Positions 25,290 to 33,360 of a stretch of DNA of 56,121 nt are shown here, one piece after another (position 1 is the first letter of the stretch; the number at the start of each line of letters is the position of its first letter). Under the pieces are notes generated by a model that was not told where the DNA came from, did not search any database, and worked only from the letters and a program-made list of their open reading frames with translations. This DNA is from Alphaproteobacteria bacterium (GTDB lineage Bacteria; Pseudomonadota; Alphaproteobacteria; Sphingomonadales; Sphingomonadaceae). The translations under genes and the position numbers were made by a program. The stretch spans positions 1-56,121 of the forward strand of contig JAFAZW010000094.1 of NCBI GenBank assembly GCA_019239415.1, read 5' to 3'.

Positions 25290-25898
25290 ATGGGCCGCAA
25301 GCCGTTCTTCTACGCCGCGTTGTTCGCGATGCTGCTCCAGACCGCCCCGGCGCCCGTGCCCGCGGAGGCGCCGCGCCCGCGCCCTGCGCCGGCCGCCGCT
25401 CCGGCCGCGCCGGAGCCGCTGATCCGCGCTCCCGCAGCCGCCGCGCCGACGGGGCCGACGACCGTCGCCGAAGTGAAGGTGGTGCGGGAGCTGCCGATCG
25501 CCGGCTGGCTCGAGCCCGGCCGCTACGTCTGGGACGATGCCGGCGTCCCGGCGGGACCGACCGTGATCGTCGTCAACATCCGCGGCCGCACCCTCTCCGC
25601 CTATCGCGGCGGCATCGAGGTGGGCCGCTCGAGCCTCATCTACGGCGCCGACAACAAGCCGACGCCGACCGGCGCCTTCGCCATCCTCCAGAAGGACGCG
25701 CACCACGTGTCGCGCACCTACGGCAACGCCCCGATGCCCTTCACCCTGCGCCTGACCGGCGACGGCGTGTCGATCCACGGCTCCGAGATGGCCGACGACC
25801 TCGCTACCCACGGCTGCGTCGGCCTGCCCAAGCCGTTCGCGGCGAAGCTCTTCGCCTCCGCCCACGTCGGCGACCGCGTGATCATCTGGCAGGGCTGA
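25290..25898 (+). CDS. L,D-transpeptidase (YkuD domain), exported
   Basis: The start is the ATG at 25290 behind AGGAGA, giving 202 residues. The signal peptide MGRKPFFYAALFAMLLQTAP is followed by a Pro/Ala-rich linker (about 20-55) and the YkuD domain with the catalytic signature HGSEMADDLATHGCVGLP. The family cross-links peptidoglycan 3-3 or attaches proteins to it. The domain is small, and the protein lacks a separate peptidoglycan-binding module. Confidence 0.93.
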   Translation: MGRKPFFYAALFAMLLQTAPAPVPAEAPRPRPAPAAAPAAPEPLIRAPAAAAPTGPTTVAEVKVVRELPIAGWLEPGRYVWDDAGVPAGPTVIVVNIRGRTLSAYRGGIEVGRSSLIYGADNKPTPTGAFAILQKDAHHVSRTYGNAPMPFTLRLTGDGVSIHGSEMADDLATHGCVGLPKPFAAKLFASAHVGDRVIIWQG

Positions 25899-25936
25899 GC
25901 CTGGGGACCGTCACGGCGACTGTCCCTCCTTCACCG

Positions 25937-26320
25937 TCAGCGGCCGTGGCGGCGCGCCATGGCGCGGCCGCGGCCGCCGCGCTGCATGCAATTGTCGCGC
26001 AGGGTGCGCGAACACATCGGATAGGCCTTGCCGGTGTCGGGGCCGCCCCGGCCGGTATAGGCCGTGCTGCCACTGTTCCAGCTGCCGGCCGTCGCGCCGC
26101 CGGTGCTCATGGTGGTAGCGCCGGTGCCACCGGTCGTGCCCCAGCCGCTGTCGGTCGTCGCGCCGGTCGTCTGGCCCGGCGCGGTCTGGCCCATCGTCGC
26201 GCTGCTTGTCGCCGAGGTGGCGGGCTTGCTCATGTCCGGAATGGTCGAGCCGCTGGTCTGGGCGAGCGCCGGCATTGCCACCAGCATCGCGGCGGCGGCG
26301 ACGAACGGGAATTTCCGCAT
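25937..26320 (-). CDS. Small secreted Ser/Thr/Gly-rich protein
   Basis: The start is the ATG at 26320 behind CAGGAGAAGG, giving 127 residues. A clear signal peptide (MRKFPFVAAAAMLVAMPALAQ) is followed by about 60 low-complexity T/S/G residues. The C-terminus is basic (CSRTLRDNCMQRGGRGRAMA) with two Cys. No family is recognised. It lies convergent with the L,D-transpeptidase and divergent from the DUF1287 gene. Confidence 0.75.
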   Translation of the reverse strand: MRKFPFVAAAAMLVAMPALAQTSGSTIPDMSKPATSATSSATMGQTAPGQTTGATTDSGWGTTGGTGATTMSTGGATAGSWNSGSTAYTGRGGPDTGKAYPMCSRTLRDNCMQRGGRGRAMARRHGR

Positions 26321-26447
26321 CTTGCCTTCTCCTGTCGAGGGATGCGGCAAGAACGTGGTGCGCGCGGCGGCCGTTCCGGTGCTTCGTCGCGCCGGCGGGG
26401 CGGCGCGGCTTTGCGGCAGGCCGGGCGGTCGTGATAGGCTGCGCGCC

Positions 26448-27083
26448 GTGACCCGTCTCGACCGCAGGACCCTGCTCACCGGCGCCGGCGCCAGCCTCGC
26501 CCTCGCCTGCTGCGGGCGGAGCCGCGCCGGCGGCGCCCCGCCGCCGCCGGCCGCCCACGGACGGGCCGGCAGGCTGATCGCCGCTGCCCGTGCCCAGATC
26601 GGCGTCACCGTCCGCTACGATGCCGCCTACACGGTCCTGCGCTATCCCGGGGGCGACGTGCCGCGCGAGCGGGGGACCTGCACCGACGTCGTGATCCGCG
26701 CCTATCGCGACGCCTTCGGCCTCGACCTTCAGGCGCTGGTCCATGCCGACATGGCGAAGGCCTTCGCCGCGTATCCGCACGCCTGGGGCCTCGCCCATGC
26801 CGACGCAAACATCGACCACCGCCGGGTGCCGAACCTCAGGACCTGGTTCGCCCGCCACCAGGCCGCCCTCCCCGTCCCCGTCGGCGCCGGCGCCGGAGGA
26901 TGGCAGCCCGGCGACATCTTCACCTCCCTGATCGGCGGCCACGGCACCCATATCGGCCTCGTCTCAGACCGGATCGGACGGCGCGGCCCGCTCATCATCC
27001 ACAATATCGGCGCCGGGACGCGCGAGGAGGACGCGCTGTTCGACTGGCCGCTGACCGGGCGCTACCGCTGGGCCCTGACCTGA
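26448..27083 (+). CDS. DUF1287 family protein with Tat/lipoprotein-like signal
   Basis: A GTG start at 26448 gives 211 residues. The N-terminus LDRRTLLTGAGASLALACCG combines a twin-arginine motif with a lipobox-like Cys. The DUF1287 core is IGVTVRYDAAYTVLRYPGGD, GTCTDVVIRAYRDAFGLDLQ, then WQPGDIFTSL and HIGLVSDR. The Cys, the later His and the fold order are reminiscent of NlpC/P60-like papain-fold peptidases. A cell-wall role is inferred. The gene precedes purB by 35 bases. Confidence 0.85.
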   Translation: MTRLDRRTLLTGAGASLALACCGRSRAGGAPPPPAAHGRAGRLIAAARAQIGVTVRYDAAYTVLRYPGGDVPRERGTCTDVVIRAYRDAFGLDLQALVHADMAKAFAAYPHAWGLAHADANIDHRRVPNLRTWFARHQAALPVPVGAGAGGWQPGDIFTSLIGGHGTHIGLVSDRIGRRGPLIIHNIGAGTREEDALFDWPLTGRYRWALT

Positions 27084-27118
27084 TTGTCGCGCCGGCTGCC
27101 GGTTGCTATCGCGCCGCC

Positions 27119-28438
<1,320 letters not shown>

Positions 28439-28455
28439 GGCGCGACCGGAGCCGC

Positions 28456-28773
28456 TCAGCTCGCTTCGGGCTTCCTGAGCGGGCAGAGCCTCCTCGTATA
28501 GTGCCAGCGGATCTTGACCAGGCGCGTGCCTTCCATACAAGTGGTCGGGCCCGCGAAGGTCCAGCCCGAGCCGGCGATCGCCCGGCCGACGTTCGGACGC
28601 GGTTTCGCGGTCGAGATGTCGTAGACGCGGGTTCCGCTCCGCACCATCAGGCAGCCGCCCTCGGTGCCGCGATAGACGCAGCCGGCAAACTGCACCTGTC
28701 GCGGCTCCGCCGCCGCCGTGCCCACCATCGAAACCGCCGCCGCCGCGGCCAAGGTCCAGCTCGTCCTGCGCAT
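28456..28773 (-). CDS. Small exported Cys-containing protein (DUF5818-like)
   Basis: The 105-residue protein has a signal peptide ending at GTAAA. The mature part (VQFAGCVYRGTEGGCLMVRS, VGRAIAGSGWTFAGPTTCME) has four Cys and a short beta-rich layout. It recalls small periplasmic DUF5818-type proteins, but the match is not certain. It is convergent with purB, with 17 bases between stops. Confidence 0.7.
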   Translation of the reverse strand: MRRTSWTLAAAAAVSMVGTAAAEPRQVQFAGCVYRGTEGGCLMVRSGTRVYDISTAKPRPNVGRAIAGSGWTFAGPTTCMEGTRLVKIRWHYTRRLCPLRKPEAS

Positions 28774-28987
28774 CGCTCGCTCCTCCCCCGCGCCGCGCCG
28801 GAGGGCGGGCGCAGAGGGAGTATAAGGGAAGCGGCGGCGGGGCGCTCGCTAGCGTCGGTCCGAATCGAAGCCCGAAATGGCGTGGATGAGACGCCCCAGG
28901 GACGACGGGCCGATTGACGTCTGTCGCCGGTGCCGAACCACAGTTCCCCGGGAGCGTTGTGTCGCAGCAACTTCGAGGAGTGCGGCA

Positions 28988-29230
28988 ATGACGAAATTGA
29001 CCGAGGCGGAGCGCGACAAGCTGAACAAGGGCGCCTTCGCCTTTCCGAAGGCGCGCAAGGAGCCGCTCGAAAATGCCTCCCACGTCCGCAACGCCATTGC
29101 GCGGTTCAATCAGGTCAAGGGGGTGAGCGACGACGAGCGCGACGCGGCGTGGAAGCGGATCGAGGCGGCGGCGAAGAAGTTCGGGGTCGAAGTCAGCGAG
29201 ACGAGCTGGCGGGAGATCGGGAAGGACTGA
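28988..29230 (+). CDS. Small conserved hypothetical protein (DUF6582-like)
   Basis: The start is the ATG at 28988 behind GAGGAG, giving 80 residues. The protein is charged and helical (LTEAERDKLNKGAFAFPKAR, ARFNQVKGVSDDERDAAWKR). It looks like the short 'AFPxxRKxPLxNASHVRNAIARF' proteins found near phage and stress genes in alphaproteobacteria. No function is known to me. Confidence 0.75.
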   Translation: MTKLTEAERDKLNKGAFAFPKARKEPLENASHVRNAIARFNQVKGVSDDERDAAWKRIEAAAKKFGVEVSETSWREIGKD

Positions 29231-29337
29231 GCGCGCAGCCCCTCACCCTGCGACGCGCCCGAATTCCCGGGCCTCCTCGGCGCCGAAGAAGCGGTCGCGC
29301 TCGACGACAAGCCCGCGCAGGAGGCACGGCCACCGCG

Positions 29338-30189
29338 TCAGCGGTCGTTCGCGGCGGGGCGGCAGTCCGGTACGTCCGTGCCTTTTCCCTTGGGCAGGAC
29401 GAAGGACGGCCGATGCTCCGTCACCGCCGGAGGCAGGGTCGGGAACGGATTAACTCCGGTCTCGCGGGTAAACTCGGCGATGGACATGACGGTGCACACC
29501 GTCGTCACCTCATTGGTCGCGAGGAAGCCGAGCGCGATGTTGCGCGACGGCACGTAGATCGCCTTGAAGGTCGCGTCCGGCACGGCAATCCGGCCGGGCT
29601 GGCCCGCCTTGTGCATCAGCGGCGGATTCGCGGGATAGCGGGCGCCGGTCACGATATAGACCTCGCCCTCGTCCTCGGCGAGCTGGTGCACCGAGGCCTC
29701 GAGGAAACGCCAGAGGCCCCGGTTCAGTTCGCTGACCTGCGGGACGACGTTCGTGATCATGAACGTGTCGCGTTGCGTGGTCATGTCCACCGCATCGTTC
29801 GCCGGCGTGAGATGGCCGCGGTCGTAGGGCGGGCTGACATAGTCCCGGTGGGCGCCCTCCTCGTCCTTCGCGAGCCCCGGCTCGGGACGGAACTGGCCCT
29901 GATAACGGCCGATAGCGTCGCCGCCCTTCGCCATCGTCCCGGTCAGGCGGTACGAGGTCCACAGCGGATCGCGCAGCGTCGTCGAATAGGAGATGACGTA
30001 GAAGCTGTGGCACAGCGTCCGCCCGTCCGAACGGGCGGGAGGACCGACCGTCACCGGTGCCTGGCCGCCGACGTAGAATTGCGGACAAGCCGTGTTCGGA
30101 GCCGGGGCGGCGGCGCGCGGCTTTGCGCCCGCCGGAACGGCCGCTCCGACGACTCCCAGGATCAACGGAAGTAAAAAGATGCGTCTCAT
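29338..30189 (-). CDS. Secreted DNA/RNA non-specific endonuclease (NUC1 family)
   Basis: The 283-residue protein has a signal peptide (MRRIFLLPLILGVVGAAVPAGA). The beta-beta-alpha metal nuclease motif is YDRGHLTPAND (His as general base) with NVVPQVSELNRGLWRFLE supplying the metal Asn. The family cuts DNA and RNA without sequence preference. The export signal suggests nucleic acid scavenging or defence outside the cytoplasm. No immunity or inhibitor gene lies next to it. Confidence 0.92.
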   Translation of the reverse strand: MRRIFLLPLILGVVGAAVPAGAKPRAAAPAPNTACPQFYVGGQAPVTVGPPARSDGRTLCHSFYVISYSTTLRDPLWTSYRLTGTMAKGGDAIGRYQGQFRPEPGLAKDEEGAHRDYVSPPYDRGHLTPANDAVDMTTQRDTFMITNVVPQVSELNRGLWRFLEASVHQLAEDEGEVYIVTGARYPANPPLMHKAGQPGRIAVPDATFKAIYVPSRNIALGFLATNEVTTVCTVMSIAEFTRETGVNPFPTLPPAVTEHRPSFVLPKGKGTDVPDCRPAANDR

Positions 30190-30348
30190 CGCGCGCCCTC
30201 CCCGTAGGGAAAGCTGCGCTCACGCTGACTCCAGGTCGAACGAAGCTATGTCCTAAATGGAGTGAAGCAGCCTCTGCGAGCCGGAATTAGCTTCATTATG
30301 GCGCAATCGGCCGCATTGCGCCCGACATCAGGAAGCCGGTCCCGACAG

Positions 30349-30879
30349 TCAGGAGGGTGCCGGATAATGAAGACCCTCGTGGGTGCGCACCGCCGCCGGC
30401 GCCAGCTTCGCCGGCGCGACCCGCGCCTCGCCCATGAGGTGGAAGACCTCCCGTCCTTCCGCCAGCAGGTAATCGGCGACGATGCGACGGTGGCAGCGCC
30501 ACCAGACCGCCTCGGCGCACATGATCGCGCAGCGGCGGTGCCGCGCGAGGGCTTCGAGCTCGGCGAGGCCGGCGCGGAATGGCGCGGTCAGGGCGTAGTC
30601 GGCGTAATTGTGGAAGCTCTTGTTGGTCCACCAGGCGTTGGTCTCGGGCGCGACGTCGGCCGAAGCTTTGCGCAGACCGCCGAGCTCGGCGATGCGGGTG
30701 TGGGCGATCTGGTACGGCGCCAGCGCTTGGGCGAGAGGCTCCGGGTTGAACTGCGGGTTGGTGCGCGAGCGGGGAACGGTGCGGATATCGACCACCTGGT
30801 CCACGCCGCCGGCGCGGAGCAGCGCGACGAACTGCTCGATGCTGCGCGTGGAGTGGCCGATCGTGTGGATGGGGTGCAT
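30349..30879 (-). CDS. DUF488 family protein
   Basis: The 176-residue protein opens with HTIGHSTRSIEQFVALLRAG and VDIRTVPRSRTNPQFN, has ELGGLRK, and later CAEAVWWRCHRRIVADYL with the conserved Cys/His pair. These are DUF488 hallmarks. Function is unknown. A GGGGACAGTC palindrome begins 5 bases upstream of its start codon, which may disturb or control its translation. Confidence 0.9.
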   Translation of the reverse strand: MHPIHTIGHSTRSIEQFVALLRAGGVDQVVDIRTVPRSRTNPQFNPEPLAQALAPYQIAHTRIAELGGLRKASADVAPETNAWWTNKSFHNYADYALTAPFRAGLAELEALARHRRCAIMCAEAVWWRCHRRIVADYLLAEGREVFHLMGEARVAPAKLAPAAVRTHEGLHYPAPS

Positions 30880-30883
30880 CGCC

Positions 30884-30908
30884 GGGGACAGTCAATCTGA
30901 CCGTCCCC
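30884..30908. repeat. GGGGACAGTC palindromic repeat, copy 1
   Basis: GGGGACAGTC and GACCGTCCCC arms flank a short centre. The sequence recurs at 30926-30949, 37989-38012, 38031-38053 and 38082-38105. Confidence 0.85.
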
Positions 30909-30925
30909 GCATCAGCGCTCGAGAC

Positions 30926-30949
30926 GGGGACAGTCAATAGACTGTCCCC
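30926..30949. repeat. GGGGACAGTC palindromic repeat, copy 2
   Basis: A near-perfect palindrome (GGGGACAGTC / GACTGTCCCC) 18 bases after copy 1, giving a doublet upstream of DUF488. Confidence 0.88.
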
Positions 30950-30985
30950 CTCCCTTCCGTTCCTGTGAGGCTCAGAGCCGCCTCC

Positions 30986-31023
30986 ACCGCGCTTCGCGCG
31001 GTCCCCTCCCCGATCCGGGGAGG
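30986..31023. terminator. Paired hairpins just downstream of clpP (REP-like, possible terminator)
   Basis: ACCGCGC-TT-GCGCGGT (30986-31002) and CCTCCCCG-ATC-CGGGGAGG (31005-31023) are adjacent palindromes within 8 bases of the clpP stop. The wording is that of a common sphingomonad intergenic repeat. No T-tract is present, so it could be a terminator or an mRNA 3'-end protector. Confidence 0.55.
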
Positions 31024-31030
31024 AGGGAGG

Positions 31031-31681
31031 TCAGGCCGCCTGCGCCTGATGCGTGCTGTCTTCGTCCCCCGGTACGGGGCGCTTGTCGAAGACCGCGTCG
31101 ACGAGGCCGAACTCCTTCGCCTCTTCCGCGCCGAAGAATTTGTCGCGCTCGACGGCGGTCTCGATCGCCTCGACCGGCTGGCCGGTATATTTGGCCATCA
31201 GCTCGTTCATCCGCTGGCGGATCCTGAGGATCTCCTTGGCCTGGATCTCGATGTCGCTCGCCATGCCCTGCGCGCCCCCCGAGGGCTGGTGGATCATGAT
31301 CCGGGCGTTGGTCAGCGCCACGCGCATGCCGGCCTCGCCGGCGCAGAGCAGGAAGGCGCCCATGCTGGCGGCCTGGCCGATGCAGACCGTGCCCACGCGC
31401 GGGCGGATGTACTGCATCGTGTCGTGGATCGCCATGCCCGCCGTGACGACTCCGCCCGGCGAGTTGATGTACATGAAGATGTCCTTCTTCGGATTCTCGC
31501 TCTCGAGGTAGAGGAGCTGCGCCGTGATCAGCGTCGCCATATGGTCCTCGACCCCGCCGGTCACGAAGACGATCCGCTCCCTCAGCAGCCGCGAATAGAT
31601 GTCGAAGCTGCGCTCGCCCCGGTTCGACTGCTCGATGACGATGGGGACGAGGCCGGCGAGAATGTCTGCGTGATCGGGCAT
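31031..31681 (-). CDS. clpP: ATP-dependent Clp protease proteolytic subunit
   Basis: The start is the ATG at 31681, giving 216 residues. The catalytic triad Ser106 (GQAASMGAF), His131 (IMIHQPSG) and Asp180 (ERDKFF) is intact. [17 protein letters not shown] is the typical oxyanion region. It forms the double-heptamer chamber fed by ClpX or ClpA. A long frame upstream of the ATG runs through the 68-bp repeat and is not coding. clpX is not seen within the window. Confidence 0.97.
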   Translation of the reverse strand: MPDHADILAGLVPIVIEQSNRGERSFDIYSRLLRERIVFVTGGVEDHMATLITAQLLYLESENPKKDIFMYINSPGGVVTAGMAIHDTMQYIRPRVGTVCIGQAASMGAFLLCAGEAGMRVALTNARIMIHQPSGGAQGMASDIEIQAKEILRIRQRMNELMAKYTGQPVEAIETAVERDKFFGAEEAKEFGLVDAVFDKRPVPGDEDSTHQAQAA

Positions 31682-31748
31682 GGGAGAGGTCCTGTTCGTG
31701 TTGCCCTCCCCACATGGGACGGGCGGGGGCGGCGGGCAAGGGGGTTGG

Positions 31749-31816
31749 GGGGACACGTACCTGCCTCGCAGGCCGGTGCGGATCCACCACGGCCTTCGCG
31801 GCAGGTACGTGTCCCC
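31749..31816. repeat. 68-bp GGGGACACGTACC inverted repeat, copy 1
   Basis: The arms are GGGGACACGTACCTGCC and GGCAGGTACGTGTCCCC around a GC-rich hairpin centre. Its reverse complement aligns over nearly its full length with 32097-32164. It looks like a MITE-like or BIME-like element and sits in the clpP 5' region. Confidence 0.85.
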
Positions 31817-31904
31817 AACGTTGTTGATGCAGGTGAGGCGGCCGCCGCTTGAACGGCGGCGCGGGTTGCGGCAACGTCGCGCCACCAAAGCGGGAGGCGG
31901 GGTC

Positions 31905-32075
31905 GTGAAGCATTATCGGGTCAACAAGGTCGCCCGCCCAGGGGGCGAGGTGCTCAAGCGCAAGGACATCCTCGCCAACCATGACGGCGAGGCGATGCAG
32001 CGCGCCGAGGACGATCCCGATTGCCCGATCTGCGACGTCTACCATGCCGGCGAGAAGATCGGCTCCGTCACCTGA
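31905..32075 (+). CDS. Small conserved hypothetical protein
   Basis: A GTG start behind CGGGAGG gives 56 residues ([55 protein letters not shown]). The CPIC pair and His could bind a metal. It is of even, non-repetitive composition and has a good ribosome site. No family is recognised. It sits between the two 68-bp repeats. Confidence 0.6.
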   Translation: MKHYRVNKVARPGGEVLKRKDILANHDGEAMQRAEDDPDCPICDVYHAGEKIGSVT

Positions 32076-32096
32076 GCGGGCACACGTACCGGGCCG

Positions 32097-32164
32097 GGGG
32101 GCACGTACCTGCCGCCAAAGCGTCATCGAATCCGCGCCGGCCTGCGCGGCAGGTACGTGTCCCC
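32097..32164. repeat. 68-bp GGGGACACGTACC inverted repeat, copy 2
   Basis: This is the second copy, inverted relative to 31749-31816. The outer arms are nearly identical and the centre has diverged. A half-copy (GGGCACACGTACC) lies just upstream at about 32078. Confidence 0.85.
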
Positions 32165-32174
32165 TACGGCGCCG

Positions 32175-32294
32175 CTACGGCCCCTCGTGGAGCGGATCCG
32201 TGCCGGGCGGGGGGATTTCGTCGAGCTTCTCGCGGCTCTCCTCGGCCTGGCGTTCGATCTCGTCGTCGGTCTCGTGTTCGCGGTCGCGGCCCAT
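32175..32294 (-). CDS. Small acidic hypothetical protein
   Basis: The start is the ATG at 32294 behind GAGGAGA, giving 39 residues. The sequence is very charged (MGRDREHETDDEIERQAEES, REKLDEIPPPGTDPLHEGP) and helical. The size and good ribosome site favour a real gene. It is divergent from the 2H-phosphoesterase gene and no function is known. Confidence 0.55.
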   Translation of the reverse strand: MGRDREHETDDEIERQAEESREKLDEIPPPGTDPLHEGP

Positions 32295-32364
32295 GTCGGT
32301 CTCCTCGTGGCGGGTGAACGCGCAGGCGCGGAACCCGCTCCGGCGGGGAGCGGTTGAGGAAGCG

Positions 32365-32778
32365 ATGGCTCCATCGGCGAAAGCGGCACATGACAGCGCG
32401 GGCACCGGCGAGAGCACGATCGGCTGGACGCTCGACGGCGGGCAGCGCGGGGAGCTGCTCCAGCAATTCCCGCCGCGCTACGAGAAGGTCGTCGCCGATC
32501 ATGTGACGCTGCGCAGCCGCGCGGCCGAAAGCGCGGCGCTGCCGGACGAGACGCTGGGCGAGATCGTCGGGCGGGCGGACGACGGCGAAGGCGTCGAGGC
32601 CCTGGTGGTCAGCATCGGCGGGACGAGCCACCGGCCGGACGGCAGCACCTATCATGTCACCTGGTCGCTCTCGGAGGGACGCGAGGCGAAGGAGTCGAAC
32701 GCTGTGATCCGCGAGCGCGGCTTCGAGCGTTTCGACCTTTCCATGCCGGTGAAGCTGCGGCCGGCGCGGCTGCGGTGA
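32365..32778 (+). CDS. 2H-phosphoesterase-like protein
   Basis: The start is the ATG at 32365, giving 137 residues. It carries two H-x-T motifs about 50 residues apart: DHVTLR (His46, Thr48) and YHVTWS (His97, Thr99). This spacing is the signature of the 2H superfamily (LigT, cyclic phosphodiesterases, 'Swiss Army Knife' RNA-repair domains). The likely activity is on 2',3'-cyclic or other phosphodiester ends. Its TGA overlaps the GTG start of the HAD gene, so the two are coupled. The assignment is from motifs only. Confidence 0.7.
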   Translation: MAPSAKAAHDSAGTGESTIGWTLDGGQRGELLQQFPPRYEKVVADHVTLRSRAAESAALPDETLGEIVGRADDGEGVEALVVSIGGTSHRPDGSTYHVTWSLSEGREAKESNAVIRERGFERFDLSMPVKLRPARLR

Positions 32779-33254
32779 GCGGGCGCCAGCTCTATCTCGA
32801 CTGCGACGGCGTGCTTGCCGATTTCGACGCAGGCGCGATGGCGATCCTCGGCGCGGCGCCCAAGGCCTACGAAGCGCGGCACGGGCGGGGGCGGTTCTGG
32901 GCGAAGCTGGCGCGGGCGCCGGATTTCTATTTCGGCCTGCCGCTGCTGCCGGACGCGCAGCGGCTGTTCGACGCGGTGAAGCATCTCGACCCAATCATCC
33001 TCACCGGCCTGCCGTCGGGAAACTGGGCGGCGGACCAGAAGGTGCGGTGGGCGGCGCGCTATTTTCCCGGCACCCGGATCATCACGACGATGGCGCGCGA
33101 CAAGCGCGACCACGGCAAGGCCGGCGACGTGCTGGTCGACGACATGCTGCGCCACGCCCATCTGTGGGAGGAAATGGGCGGCATCTTCGTCCACCACAGG
33201 AGCGTCGACGAGACGCTGACGCGGCTCCAGGAGTGGTTCGCGATCGAGGCCTGA
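32775..33254 (+). CDS. HAD-superfamily phosphatase (5'(3')-nucleotidase-like)
   Basis: A GTG start overlapping the previous stop gives 159 residues. HAD motif I is LDCDGVLADFD (Asp9, Asp11), motif II is ILTGLPSG (Thr), motif III includes the Lys in RDKRDHGKAG, and motif IV is VLVDDM. The short cap (FWAKLARAPDFYFGLPLLPD) resembles 5'(3')-deoxyribonucleotidases and HAD domains linked to RNA-repair proteins. With the 2H protein it could remove terminal phosphates after cyclic-end opening; this is inference. Confidence 0.85.
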   Translation: MSGRQLYLDCDGVLADFDAGAMAILGAAPKAYEARHGRGRFWAKLARAPDFYFGLPLLPDAQRLFDAVKHLDPIILTGLPSGNWAADQKVRWAARYFPGTRIITTMARDKRDHGKAGDVLVDDMLRHAHLWEEMGGIFVHHRSVDETLTRLQEWFAIEA

Positions 33255-33360
33255 ACGGGCGGCGGAATTGCATCGCCGAACGCGCAGCGCTATGCCCGCC
33301 GCGCGCGCGTTCCCGAGTCTGAGAAACCGCGCGCTTTCAAGGATTTGGAGAGAGAGCCTC

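Noticed and set aside
31682-31888. An N-terminal extension of ClpP in frame upstream of 31681
   Set aside because: The extension is encoded by the 68-bp repeat and low-complexity sequence; the ATG at 31681 starts a normal-length ClpP.
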